Source: Mycobacterium sp. ACS1612 (GTDB lineage: Bacteria > Actinomycetota > Actinomycetes > Mycobacteriales > Mycobacteriaceae). Taken from it: 44,039 nt of DNA. The translations under genes were made by a program, and so were the position numbers. Below are positions 22,698 to 30,433 of the stretch, piece after piece (the stretch's first letter is position 1; every line of letters begins with the position of its first letter). A model generated the notes under the pieces. That model made no database searches, was not told the origin of the DNA, and saw nothing but the letters and a program-made list of their open reading frames with translations. The stretch spans positions 1-44,039 of the forward strand of contig NZ_LZHZ01000055.1 of the NCBI RefSeq assembly GCF_001667505.1, read 5' to 3'.

Positions 22698-23645
22698 ATG
22701 ATGCGCAGGGCGGAACGGCCGGTATTGCGCACCACGGTCGTGTTGGGCACGGCGGTCTTACTCGCCGCTGGGATCACCCCCGCCACACACGCCGCGCAAC
22801 CGCCCGACGCAGCGGCGGTGGAGTCGCTCAAGGCGACGTACTTCAACGATGTCGACACCAAGAACTGGCTTGCGCTACGCCAACTGTTCACTCCCGACGC
22901 CGTGGTCGATACCACGGGCTCGTTCGGTCCGTACTTCCCCAACCGCGACTCGTTCATTGCGTTCACGTCGCTGACGCTGAGCGCGATCAACACCCGCCAT
23001 CAGGGCTATGACCCGCAGATCGAGCTCACGTCCGATACGACTGCCAGCGCCGTATGGACGATGCAGGACCGGCTTTCGGTCGCAGGCCTTGTCACGATCC
23101 ACGGGTACGGCCACTACACCGACCGCTACGAGGAGGTTGACGGGCAGTGGCGGATCACGTACTCCAAGCTCACGCGGACAGGCTTCGCGCTGGAGTTCCC
23201 CGCATTCCAGAAATTCTTGACCGGCTTCAACGACGCGTACAAGGCCGGCGGTCCCGTCGCGGCGATCGCATATGCCGGCCCGGCCGTCCTCGACATCCCC
23301 GTCAGCGCTGCCAAACAACTCGTCGGCGCCATCGCAAGCAATTTCGGTGGGCCGCCCGCGAAAGCCGAACCGATCACCGTGCCGCCAGGATCGACGGGGG
23401 TGACCACCGAGCCTCCGGGCGTGACGACCGTGCCGTCCACGACGTCATCGGCGGAGACCGTCACTCTTCGCACCCCTGCGCCGACCAAGAAGTCCCTCCG
23501 ATCCCGCAAGCCGTCGATCGAGAAGGACGCTGCACCGTCGTCGACCGGCAAGAAGTCGCGTACCGCGGCGACCCAGCAGGCGGCCGGTCACAAGCGCGCC
23601 GACCGCACCAAAGCGGAGTCGAAATCCGAGGGCGGACCACGTTAG
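22698..23645 (+). CDS. Exported NTF2/SnoaL-like protein with basic Pro/Thr/Lys-rich tail
   Basis: A 315-residue protein. A signal peptide is clear: basic MMRRAERPVLR, a hydrophobic stretch TTVVLGTAVLLAAGI and an AxA-type site near THAAQ. Residues 40-165 form an NTF2/SnoaL domain (LKATYFNDVDTKNWLALRQL, then FTPDAVVDTTGSFGP and YTDRYEEVDGQWRITYSKLTR). After about residue 210 comes a low-complexity tail rich in Pro, Thr, Lys and Arg. ATG 22698 is preferred to 22671 because AGGAG lies eight bases upstream. The domain without the tail is usual for bound small molecules; the tail may anchor it in the envelope. Function unknown. Confidence 0.8.
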   Translation: MMRRAERPVLRTTVVLGTAVLLAAGITPATHAAQPPDAAAVESLKATYFNDVDTKNWLALRQLFTPDAVVDTTGSFGPYFPNRDSFIAFTSLTLSAINTRHQGYDPQIELTSDTTASAVWTMQDRLSVAGLVTIHGYGHYTDRYEEVDGQWRITYSKLTRTGFALEFPAFQKFLTGFNDAYKAGGPVAAIAYAGPAVLDIPVSAAKQLVGAIASNFGGPPAKAEPITVPPGSTGVTTEPPGVTTVPSTTSSAETVTLRTPAPTKKSLRSRKPSIEKDAAPSSTGKKSRTAATQQAAGHKRADRTKAESKSEGGPR

Positions 23646-23705
23646 TTCAGGAGGAGTGCACTTGTCGTTTTGCCCACGTACCGAGCGACAACACTTCGGC
23701 GATAC

Positions 23706-24908
23706 TCACGGCAGGATCAGCCGCAGCCTCTCCCAGCCTCGAACGGTCGACGTGGGTGCGAGTTCCGCTGTGTCGTAGTCGATATCCCACTCCGGCCACC
23801 GGTTGAGCAACTCGTCGAGGGCGACGCGGCCTTCCAGCCGGGCGAGGTTGGCGCCGAGACAGTAGTGCACGCCCTTGCCGAACGTCAGATGCGATATGTA
23901 GTCGCGGTGGATGTTGAACGCTTCGGCATCGGTGTACCGGCGGGAATCACGGTTGGCGGCGCCGAACAGAAGCAGCATCGCACTGTCCGCGGGCACTGTC
24001 GTGCCGTAGCACTCGAAATCCCTTGCCATCCAGCGCGCTACGTGCGGTCCCGTCGGCTCGAACCGCAGCGTCTCGTCGACGGCGCGGTTCAACAGCGAAC
24101 GGTCCGCCACGATGTCGCGGCGCTGGTCGGGATGCTCGGCAAGCACCTTGGCCAGCCAGCCGATCAGCCGTCCGGTCGTCTCGTTGCCCGCCCCGGCCAC
24201 CACCTGCGTGTAGCGCAGCACCTCGTCGTGGGTCAGCTTGCGAGTGACGCCGTGCTCGTCTTCGAACTCGACGTTGAGCAGCGCGGTCATCAGGTCGTCG
24301 GAAGGATTCTTGGCACGCCAGTCGATGTAGTCGGCGTAGATGCGGCCGTCGGCGATCTTGTCCGCGTTGACCACCTTCATCGGCGCCCCCGGCTTGGTGC
24401 GCAGGTTCGTGTCGTTGGCGTCGCGGACCGTGACCTGATCTGACTCGGGAATGCCGAGCAGCATGCCGATCACGCGCATCGGCATCATCGAGGCGAGTTC
24501 GGCGATGATGTCGAAGCCATCCGAACCGATGTGCGGGTCAAGGCAATTGACGCAATACCGGCGGATCTGGTCTTCGATCTCGGCCATCCGCCGCGGAGTG
24601 AACACCCGGGACATCAGCCCGCGCAGCATGGTGTGCACCGGCGGGTCCTCCATCATCATCACACCCTTGGGCATGTCGAAATCCGACTGGATCAACTCGA
24701 GGATGTCACCGCGGCTGTTGGAAAAGGTCTCCCAGTCGGCCAGCGCCTTCTCCACGTCGGCGTGGCGCGAGATCGCCCAGAAGTCGTAGCGCTCGTTGTA
24801 GTAGATCGGCGCCTCGTCCCGCAGCCGGGCGTACACCGGGTACGGATTGTGGACGATGTCGATGTCGTAGGGGTCGTAGTAGACATCTGTATCCGACGCA
24901 ATCGTCAT
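23706..24908 (-). CDS. Cytochrome P450
   Basis: A 400-residue soluble bacterial P450. The I-helix oxygen-binding motif AGAGNETT, the K-helix ETLRFE (ExxR) and the heme loop FGKGVHYCLGANLARLEG with Cys350 as thiolate ligand are all intact, so it should be functional. MMMEDPPVHTMLRGLMSRVF is the usual C-helix region. It needs a ferredoxin and reductase, neither of which is in the window. It follows the mycofactocin-type SDR by 21 bases in one operon. Mycobacterial P450s beside such SDRs commonly act on steroids, terpenes or alkyl chains; the substrate here is unknown. Confidence 0.93.
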   Translation of the reverse strand: MTIASDTDVYYDPYDIDIVHNPYPVYARLRDEAPIYYNERYDFWAISRHADVEKALADWETFSNSRGDILELIQSDFDMPKGVMMMEDPPVHTMLRGLMSRVFTPRRMAEIEDQIRRYCVNCLDPHIGSDGFDIIAELASMMPMRVIGMLLGIPESDQVTVRDANDTNLRTKPGAPMKVVNADKIADGRIYADYIDWRAKNPSDDLMTALLNVEFEDEHGVTRKLTHDEVLRYTQVVAGAGNETTGRLIGWLAKVLAEHPDQRRDIVADRSLLNRAVDETLRFEPTGPHVARWMARDFECYGTTVPADSAMLLLFGAANRDSRRYTDAEAFNIHRDYISHLTFGKGVHYCLGANLARLEGRVALDELLNRWPEWDIDYDTAELAPTSTVRGWERLRLILP

Positions 24909-24929
24909 GCGGTCTCGATCCTTTCGGGT

Positions 24930-25766
24930 TTACTTCAGGCAGCTGCCCGCGTCGACCGGAAGCGCGACGCCGGTGATATAGCGGGCTTCGTCGGACGCCA
25001 GGAACAGCACTGCGTTGCTGATGTCTTCGGCCGTCACCCAGGGGATGGGCAGCATGTGGAAGGTCTGACACACCGGCGCCATATCGTCAGGGCCTGGGTT
25101 TTGCAGGTCGGGCCGGAACATCCGGTACGTCTGCTCGTTGTGCAGCAGCGGCGTGTTCACGTGCGTCGGATGCACGGAGTTGACCCGGATGGACTGTGCG
25201 CCGAGTTCGACCGCGAAGGCCCGCATCAGGCCGACCACACCGTGTTTGGCCGCGGTGTAGTGCCCGGTGTGCGGGTAGGCCTTCAGGCCCGCCACCGAAC
25301 TTGTCAAGACGATCGAGCCACCCCGACCGCCCGCAAGCATGTGCGGGACGCCCGCTTTGACCGATTTCCACACCCCGCCGAGGTTGACGTCGATCATCTC
25401 CTGCCAGATGTCTTCCTTCATCCGATCCAACCGAGTGCCGATCGTGCCGATACCCGCGTTGGCGACGATGATGTCGAGGCCGCCGAATTGCTCGACGCCG
25501 CCGTCGACGGCGGCCTTAAGCGCGTCGTAGTCGCGGACATCGACCTCGGCGGTGACGATGCGGCGGTCCACCGCCTTGACCATGTCGGCGGTTTCCGCGA
25601 GGTCTTCCCGGGTGGCAGCCGGCGCGGGTGAATCAGGAAATGGTTGACAGATATCGACCGCGATGATGTCGGCGCCTTCCTGCGCCAACCGCACCGCATG
25701 GCTGCGTCCCTGCCCACGTGCTGCGCCGGTGACGAACGCGACCTTGCCTGCTACCCGACCGGCCAT
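24930..25766 (-). CDS. Mycofactocin-coupled-type SDR oxidoreductase
   Basis: A 278-residue classical SDR. KVAFVTGAARGQGRSHAVRL is the nucleotide site, NAG follows in VANAGIG, SS in VLTSSVAG and YxxxK in HYTAAKHG. The extended second loop (CQPFPDSPAPAATREDLAET) is the hallmark insert of mycofactocin-dependent SDRs, which hold NAD tightly and need the peptide-derived cofactor mycofactocin for turnover. GGGAGGGTCA precedes the ATG. It is in one operon with the P450 gene and probably oxidises an alcohol made or used by it. Confidence 0.88.
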   Translation of the reverse strand: MAGRVAGKVAFVTGAARGQGRSHAVRLAQEGADIIAVDICQPFPDSPAPAATREDLAETADMVKAVDRRIVTAEVDVRDYDALKAAVDGGVEQFGGLDIIVANAGIGTIGTRLDRMKEDIWQEMIDVNLGGVWKSVKAGVPHMLAGGRGGSIVLTSSVAGLKAYPHTGHYTAAKHGVVGLMRAFAVELGAQSIRVNSVHPTHVNTPLLHNEQTYRMFRPDLQNPGPDDMAPVCQTFHMLPIPWVTAEDISNAVLFLASDEARYITGVALPVDAGSCLK

Positions 25767-25848
25767 TGACCCTCCCTGGAATGATGTCGCCCCTCATCTT
25801 CACCTGACACCGACGCCAATGCTGAGCACTTGCACAAATTCGTGTCGG

Positions 25849-26421
25849 TCAGCCGATGACGTGGTGGACAAGCAGTCGGATGCGTTCGGCCTCATACCCA
25901 GGACGTAGTCGCTCGGTGCGGCTGAGAGTGACCAGCCCGTGCAGCGCCGCCCACAACACCTCGGTGAGCGAATCCGCATCCTTCTCGTCGGCGACGACAC
26001 CGACCGCCTGATGCAGCTCGGCCAACGCGGCTGTCAGCTGGGGCGGCGTGTCGTCGGCGGCGAAACGCAGCGCGGTCGCGCGGGTGAACATCGCGTCGTA
26101 CACCGCGGGATTGCTTCGAGCGAAGTCGAGATAGGCGTGTGCGACGTCGGACAGCGCGTCGCCAGCAGCGACGGCGCCGTCTCGGGCATCATGCATCGCC
26201 TCGGCGAGCTCACCGAATCCGTCGAGTGCGACGGCATCGGCGATCTGCTCCATCCCGGTGAAGTGTTTGTACAGCACCGGCTGGCTGTACTCGATCTCGG
26301 CGGACAGCCGACGGGTGGTGACGGCTTCCCAGCCCTCGGCCTCCGCCAGCTTGCGGGCCGTTTTCACGATCAATTCCCGGCGGGCGGCGCGCTCACGCTC
26401 GCGACGATCCTCGATAGCCAT
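25849..26421 (-). CDS. TetR-family transcriptional regulator
   Basis: A 190-residue TetR protein: ELIVKTARKLAEAEGWEAVT, then RRLSAEIEYSQPVLYKHFTG forms the HTH, followed by a TetR C-terminal domain (GDALSDVAHAYLDFARSNPA, LTEVLWAALHGLVTLSRTER). ATG 26421 is chosen; the longer frame from 26469 runs through the operator. The start sits only 10 bases from a 29-bp palindrome, suggesting a leaderless or very short leader and tight autoregulation. It is divergent from the two small membrane protein genes, which it very likely controls. Confidence 0.87.
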   Translation of the reverse strand: MAIEDRRERERAARRELIVKTARKLAEAEGWEAVTTRRLSAEIEYSQPVLYKHFTGMEQIADAVALDGFGELAEAMHDARDGAVAAGDALSDVAHAYLDFARSNPAVYDAMFTRATALRFAADDTPPQLTAALAELHQAVGVVADEKDADSLTEVLWAALHGLVTLSRTERLRPGYEAERIRLLVHHVIG

Positions 26422-26430
26422 GCGCAACGA

Positions 26431-26459
26431 TAGCACGGCTAGAAATGCTAGCGCTGCTA
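26431..26459. promoter_or_regulatory. TetR operator palindrome
   Basis: TAGCACGGCTAG-AAATG-CTAGCGCTGCTA is a 12-5-12 inverted repeat with ten of twelve positions matching, directly upstream of the TetR start and of the divergent membrane gene promoter. It is the clearest operator in the window. Confidence 0.7.
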
Positions 26460-26493
26460 TTGACAGCATTCACACCGGGGGTTAGCGTTGCTA
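26460..26493 (+). promoter_or_regulatory. Promoter of the membrane-protein pair with a second TAGC palindrome
   Basis: TTGACA (26460-26465) is followed after 17 bases by TAGCGT (26483-26488). The latter lies in TAGC-GTT-GCTA (26483-26493), a half-size copy of the neighbouring operator. A repressor bound to both would cover the promoter. Confidence 0.5.
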
Positions 26494-26521
26494 GCACTTA
26501 CCGCTCGAAAGGACCCCCGAC

Positions 26522-27004
26522 ATGGAGTTGGACCTAATCACCCGTGCCGCCGCGGTGATCGCGGTGCTCGGCACCGCGGTGGTCTACGGCACGGACGTGT
26601 TCTGCGCGATTGCGCTGCGACCGGCCTTGGCGCTGGTCGACGACAGCGCTCTGGTGGCAGTGATGGGACGCGTGCACCAATACGGCGACCGACGGATGCC
26701 GGTTGCGGGCGTGCTCGGGATTGTCGCCACCGCGACGAGCGTGGTGTCGGCCGCAGTCGCCGAACATTGGGCGCAGGCGATCGCGGCGGGCACAGCCCTG
26801 GTCCTGCTCCTGGTCTGGCTCGCGCTCTACACCCGGGTGAGCGCACCGATCAATCGACGTCTCACCGCGGCTTCGGACGCCGGGCAGCCGTTACCGGACG
26901 GGCGTGCACTGCAGGCGAAGTGGGATCGGGTGATCGACGCCCGTGCGGTGCTACAAGGCCTGGCCGTGGCCGCCCTGTGCCTGGTGCTGGTGGTCCCCCA
27001 ATGA
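26522..27004 (+). CDS. DUF1772-like integral membrane protein
   Basis: A 160-residue protein with four predicted hydrophobic segments (about residues 8-28, 58-80, 85-105 and 142-159). The conserved-looking polar residues between segments 2 and 4 (LYTRVSAPINRRL, QAKWDRVIDARAVLQ) match the DUF1772 (anthrone-oxygenase-like) family, in which N..W and R residues recur. AAAGGA precedes the start. Its stop overlaps the next gene as ATGA. It is under the palindromic promoter shared with TetR. Function is unknown; the family includes proteins tied to quinone and aromatic chemistry. Confidence 0.7.
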   Translation: MELDLITRAAAVIAVLGTAVVYGTDVFCAIALRPALALVDDSALVAVMGRVHQYGDRRMPVAGVLGIVATATSVVSAAVAEHWAQAIAAGTALVLLLVWLALYTRVSAPINRRLTAASDAGQPLPDGRALQAKWDRVIDARAVLQGLAVAALCLVLVVPQ

Positions 27005-27384
27005 TCGAGCTTCGGACTTACACCGCTTACGCTCTCGCCGGACTCATCGCCGCGGCGATCATCTTCATCGGCGCACGGTTTCTCGTCGCTCCCCGCGCCG
27101 CCGCCGCCGGCTACGGTGTGCAGCCAGATCTCGGCCAGCCGTCCGTCGGCGCCTACCTGAGCGTCAAGGGCATCCGTGATATCGCATCGGGTCTGTTCGT
27201 GGTCGTCCTGATGGCCGCCGGCCAGACGCAGCTCCTCGGATGGGTACTGCTGGCCGCGACCATCATTCCGATCGCCGACGCGATCATCGTGCTCCGCAAC
27301 GGCGGCGCCAATTCCATCGCTTATGGCGTGCACGGCGCAACCGCTGTCGTCATGCTCGTCACCGCAGCACTGCTGCTCATCTAG
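27001..27384 (+). CDS. DUF4267-like small membrane protein
   Basis: A 127-residue protein with four hydrophobic segments (AYALAGLIAAAIIFIGARF, IASGLFVVVLMAAG, LLGWVLLAATIIPIADAII and TAVVMLVTAALLLI). FLVAPRAAAAGYGVQPD and SVKGIRDIASGLFV match the DUF4267 family. It overlaps the DUF1772-like gene by four bases, so the two are likely made in equal amounts and may form a complex. Function unknown. Confidence 0.7.
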   Translation: MIELRTYTAYALAGLIAAAIIFIGARFLVAPRAAAAGYGVQPDLGQPSVGAYLSVKGIRDIASGLFVVVLMAAGQTQLLGWVLLAATIIPIADAIIVLRNGGANSIAYGVHGATAVVMLVTAALLLI

Positions 27385-27387
27385 CGC

Positions 27388-27408
27388 TAGTTAGACTGGC
27401 GTCAACTA
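27388..27408. promoter_or_regulatory. Imperfect palindrome upstream of TetR gene at 27444
   Basis: TAGTTAGAC-TGGC-GTCAACTA pairs except for one extra base. TACAGT at 27432-27437 ends six bases before the GTG start and could be a minus-10 element giving a leaderless transcript. A CTAGCGCTAG palindrome (27381-27390) adjoins it. Confidence 0.3.
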
Positions 27409-27443
27409 TTTCATCCGACGAATACGCCTGTTACAGTGCGGTA

Positions 27444-28097
27444 GTGCCCAAGAATAGCGCCAGCATCGCCGCTGACGGTGGTCAGCGGCGAGCGTCGTAC
27501 CAGCGAGCCAGATCCCGTGAGACAAAACGTTCGCTGGTGCAGGCCGCGATGGCGTTGTGGCGCACCAACGGCTACGCCAACACCACCGTTGCCGACATCT
27601 GCCGCGCAGCGGGCGTCTCGCGCGCGCTGTTCTACTTCTATTTCCCCGCCAAGGAAGATGTGCTCTTCGAAGTCGGCCTGTTGTCGACGCGCGCCGCGCA
27701 GAAGACCGTCCGGTCGCTACTGCAGACCGACTACGAAGTGAACGCCGTCATCGGCGAGGCGTTGCGCAGCCTCGAACGCTCGATGGCCCGCAATCCGCGC
27801 GACCTGATCATCGAAACCATCCTCGAGGGCTACCGCCACGAGCACCGCATTTTGGCCGGTGAACCCCTCGACGACGCCGACGTCGACATGTTCGGCGAAC
27901 TGTTCGCACGAGCACAGGCAGACGGCAAACTGGCGGCACACGTCGACGTACGCCATCTCTCGCACCTCGCCGGAATGCACGTCAGTGAGGGCGTCCGACA
28001 TTGGGCCGCAGGCACGTTCGGCAAGCGCTCGTTCTCCGAGGTCGTCAGCCGTGACATCGCGGCGTTGATCGCCGGCTACAACCAGCTGTCCCCCTAG
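27444..28097 (+). CDS. TetR-family transcriptional regulator
   Basis: A 217-residue TetR protein. The HTH lies at about residues 25-75: RSLVQAAMALWRTNGYANTT, then ICRAAGVSRALFYFYFPAKEDV. The C-terminal part (IIETILEGYRHEHRILAGEP, then LFARAQADGKLAAHVDVRHL) is a TetR ligand domain. The start at GTG 27444 gives a sensible N-terminus; upstream codons overlap the DUF4267 gene in another frame. It precedes, in the same direction by 18 bases, the acyl-CoA dehydrogenase gene and probably controls that operon. Confidence 0.85.
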   Translation: MPKNSASIAADGGQRRASYQRARSRETKRSLVQAAMALWRTNGYANTTVADICRAAGVSRALFYFYFPAKEDVLFEVGLLSTRAAQKTVRSLLQTDYEVNAVIGEALRSLERSMARNPRDLIIETILEGYRHEHRILAGEPLDDADVDMFGELFARAQADGKLAAHVDVRHLSHLAGMHVSEGVRHWAAGTFGKRSFSEVVSRDIAALIAGYNQLSP

Positions 28098-28115
28098 CGG
28101 AAGAGGAGACCCGAC

Positions 28116-29417
28116 ATGGCGTGGGATTTCGAGACCGAACCCGAATACCAGAAGGTGCTGGACTGGGCCGACGAGTTCGTCCGCGAGGAGATCGAACCAC
28201 TCGATCTCGTGTTTCCTCACCTGCAGTTCACGCCGCTGGACGACAACCGGCGCAAGGTGATCGACCCGCTGAAGGAGGAGGTGCGCCGAAAAGGGCTGTG
28301 GGCCACACACCTCGGGCCCGAACTCGGCGGGCAGGGTTATGGCCAGCTCAAGCTCGCCTTGCTGAACGAAATCCTCGGCCGCTCGCAGTGGGCGCCCATC
28401 GTGTTCGGCTGCCAGGCGCCGGACACCGGCAACGCGGAGATCATCGCGCACTACGGCACCGAGCAGCAGAAGGAGAAGTATCTGCGTCCGCTGCTGGAGG
28501 GTGAACTGTTCTCCTGCTATTCGATGACGGAACCGCATGCCGGCGCCGATCCGACCCTGTTCACCACTCGTGCCGTGCGCGACGGCGACGACTGGGTGAT
28601 CAACGGCTGGAAGTTCTTCTCCTCCAACGCCAAAACCGCATCGTTTCTGATCGTGATGGTGGTGACCAACCTCGACGTCAGCCCCTATCAGGGCATGTCG
28701 ATGTTTTTGGTGCCCGCCGATACCCCCGGTGTGAACATCGTCCGCAACGTCGGCCTGCACGGCGAAAGTGAGGACGAGGGCTCACATGCGTTGATCCACT
28801 ACGACAACGTGCGCGTGCCTGCCGAGGCCCTGCTGGGCGGCGAGGGGCAGGCGTTCGTGATTGCGCAAACGCGTTTGGGCGGCGGACGCATCCACCACGC
28901 GATGCGCACCATCGGACTGTCCCGCAAAGCGCTCGACATGATGTGCGAGCGGGCGCTTAGCCGCGAAACTCAGGGCAGTCGGCTGTCGGATAAGCAGTTC
29001 GTTCAGGGCTACATCGCCGACTCGTACGCACAACTGCTGCAGTTCCGGCTGATGGTGCTCTACACGGCGTGGGAAATCGACAAGTACAACGACTACAAGA
29101 AGGTCCGCAAAGACATCGCCGCGGTGAAGGTCGTCATGCCGACTGTGCTGCATGACATTGCTTGGCGGGCAATGCAAGTGCACGGTGCGCTCGGTGTCAC
29201 CAACGAGATGCCGTTCATGGCGATGGTCACCGGCGCCGCGGTGATGGGGCTTGCCGACGGCCCGACCGAGGTGCACAAGACCACCGTCGCCAAGCAGGTG
29301 CTGCGCGGCTACCAGGCCACCGACGACACCTGGCCGACCGAGTGGACGCCGCGCAAACGCGAGGCCGCGAGGGCCAAGTACGCCAGTTATCTGGAGAATG
29401 AGGTGGGGAATCTGTGA
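28116..29417 (+). CDS. Acyl-CoA dehydrogenase (ACAD10/11-, LvaC-like)
   Basis: A 433-residue acyl-CoA dehydrogenase, about 45 residues longer than most. SYSMTEPHAGADPTLF-like (CYSMTEPHAGADPTLF) and WVINGWKFFSSNAKTASF form the FAD/substrate region, and DGPTEVHKTTVAKQVLRGY the C-terminal block. AGAGGAGA lies eight bases upstream of ATG 28116. Its stop overlaps a phosphotransferase gene as GTGA. Paired kinase and dehydrogenase of this kind process 4-hydroxyacyl-CoAs in Pseudomonas (LvaA/LvaC) and in animal ACAD10/11, where phosphate is added to the 4-hydroxyl and then eliminated. A similar role here is inferred from pairing. Confidence 0.87.
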   Translation: MAWDFETEPEYQKVLDWADEFVREEIEPLDLVFPHLQFTPLDDNRRKVIDPLKEEVRRKGLWATHLGPELGGQGYGQLKLALLNEILGRSQWAPIVFGCQAPDTGNAEIIAHYGTEQQKEKYLRPLLEGELFSCYSMTEPHAGADPTLFTTRAVRDGDDWVINGWKFFSSNAKTASFLIVMVVTNLDVSPYQGMSMFLVPADTPGVNIVRNVGLHGESEDEGSHALIHYDNVRVPAEALLGGEGQAFVIAQTRLGGGRIHHAMRTIGLSRKALDMMCERALSRETQGSRLSDKQFVQGYIADSYAQLLQFRLMVLYTAWEIDKYNDYKKVRKDIAAVKVVMPTVLHDIAWRAMQVHGALGVTNEMPFMAMVTGAAVMGLADGPTEVHKTTVAKQVLRGYQATDDTWPTEWTPRKREAARAKYASYLENEVGNL

Positions 29418-30433
29418 CCGAGATCGACGTCGCACGCCTCGCCGATTGGATGGACAACGCGGCGCTGCCCGGCAAGGGCGAGCCCCTGACGGCCCGATTC
29501 CTGTCCGGCGGAACGCAGAACGTGATCTACGAACTGCGGCGCGGCGAACACACGTGTGTGCTGCGAATGCCTCCCCCCGACGCACCGGCCGACCGCGACA
29601 AGGGCATCCTGCGGGAGTGGCGGATCATCGAGGCGCTCGACGGCACCGATGTCCCCCACACCGAAGCCGTCGGCGTGTGCCACGACGCGTCGGTGCTCGG
29701 CAGGCCGTTCTACCTGATGGGCTTCGTCGACGGCTGGTCTCCGATGGACACCCACGCGCGCTGGCCTGAGCCGTTCCACACCGATGTGGGTGCCCGCCCC
29801 GGGTTGGCGTACCAGTTGGCCGAAGGCATCGCATTGCTGTCCAAGGTCGACTGGGAGGCCAAGGGCCTGCACGATCTCGGCCGTCCCGACGGTTTCCACG
29901 AACGCCAGGTCGACCGATGGATCGCCTTCTTCGAGCGGATCAAGGGCCGTGAAATCGAGGGTTTGGGCGTCGCCACCGATTGGCTGCGGGCACACAAGCC
30001 GATCGATTTCATTCCCGGTTTGATGCACGGCGACTATCAGTTCGCGAACGTCATGTACAAACGCGGCGCACCCGCGCAACTGGCGGCGATCGTCGACTGG
30101 GAGATGGGCACCGTTGGCGACCCGAAGTTGGACCTCGGCTGGATGGTGCAGAGCTGGCCGGAAGACACCGACGCGCCGTCGGCGATGAGCTACGTCGACA
30201 TGCGCGGAATGCCCTCCCGCACAGACGTTGTGGAGCACTATGCCAAGGTGTCGGGCCGTCAGGTCGACGACCTCGACTACTACCTGGTGCTGGCGAAGTG
30301 GAAACTGGCGATCGTCCTGGAGCAGGGCTTCCAACGGGCCGGCGACAACGAGAAGCTGCTCGCATACGGCCCTGTCATCACAGCGCTGATGCGCTCGGCA
30401 GCCGACCTGGCCGAGTCCAGCGACTACCGGTGA
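29414..30433 (+). CDS. APH-fold phosphotransferase (LvaA / ACAD10-11 kinase-like)
   Basis: A 339-residue aminoglycoside-phosphotransferase-fold kinase. A nucleotide-loop-like SGGTQNVIYEL (31-41), Brenner motif HGDYQFAN (205-212) with catalytic Asp207 and Asn212, and the metal-binding IVDWE (Asp228) are intact. MGTVGDPKLDLGWMVQSW is typical of the ACAD-associated branch rather than antibiotic kinases. It overlaps the dehydrogenase and MDR genes on either side by four bases. Expected to phosphorylate a hydroxyacyl-CoA at the 4-hydroxyl. Antibiotic resistance is unlikely given context. Confidence 0.85.
   Translation: MTEIDVARLADWMDNAALPGKGEPLTARFLSGGTQNVIYELRRGEHTCVLRMPPPDAPADRDKGILREWRIIEALDGTDVPHTEAVGVCHDASVLGRPFYLMGFVDGWSPMDTHARWPEPFHTDVGARPGLAYQLAEGIALLSKVDWEAKGLHDLGRPDGFHERQVDRWIAFFERIKGREIEGLGVATDWLRAHKPIDFIPGLMHGDYQFANVMYKRGAPAQLAAIVDWEMGTVGDPKLDLGWMVQSWPEDTDAPSAMSYVDMRGMPSRTDVVEHYAKVSGRQVDDLDYYLVLAKWKLAIVLEQGFQRAGDNEKLLAYGPVITALMRSAADLAESSDYR

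Noticed and set aside
24531..25631. Plus-strand frame of 366 codons across the P450/SDR junction
   Set aside because: It runs across two real genes on the other strand and shows His/Val/Asp-rich shadow composition.
29414..30433. Antibiotic-resistance phosphotransferase
   Set aside because: The APH fold is shared, but coupling with an acyl-CoA dehydrogenase and the ACAD-branch motifs favour acyl-CoA metabolism.
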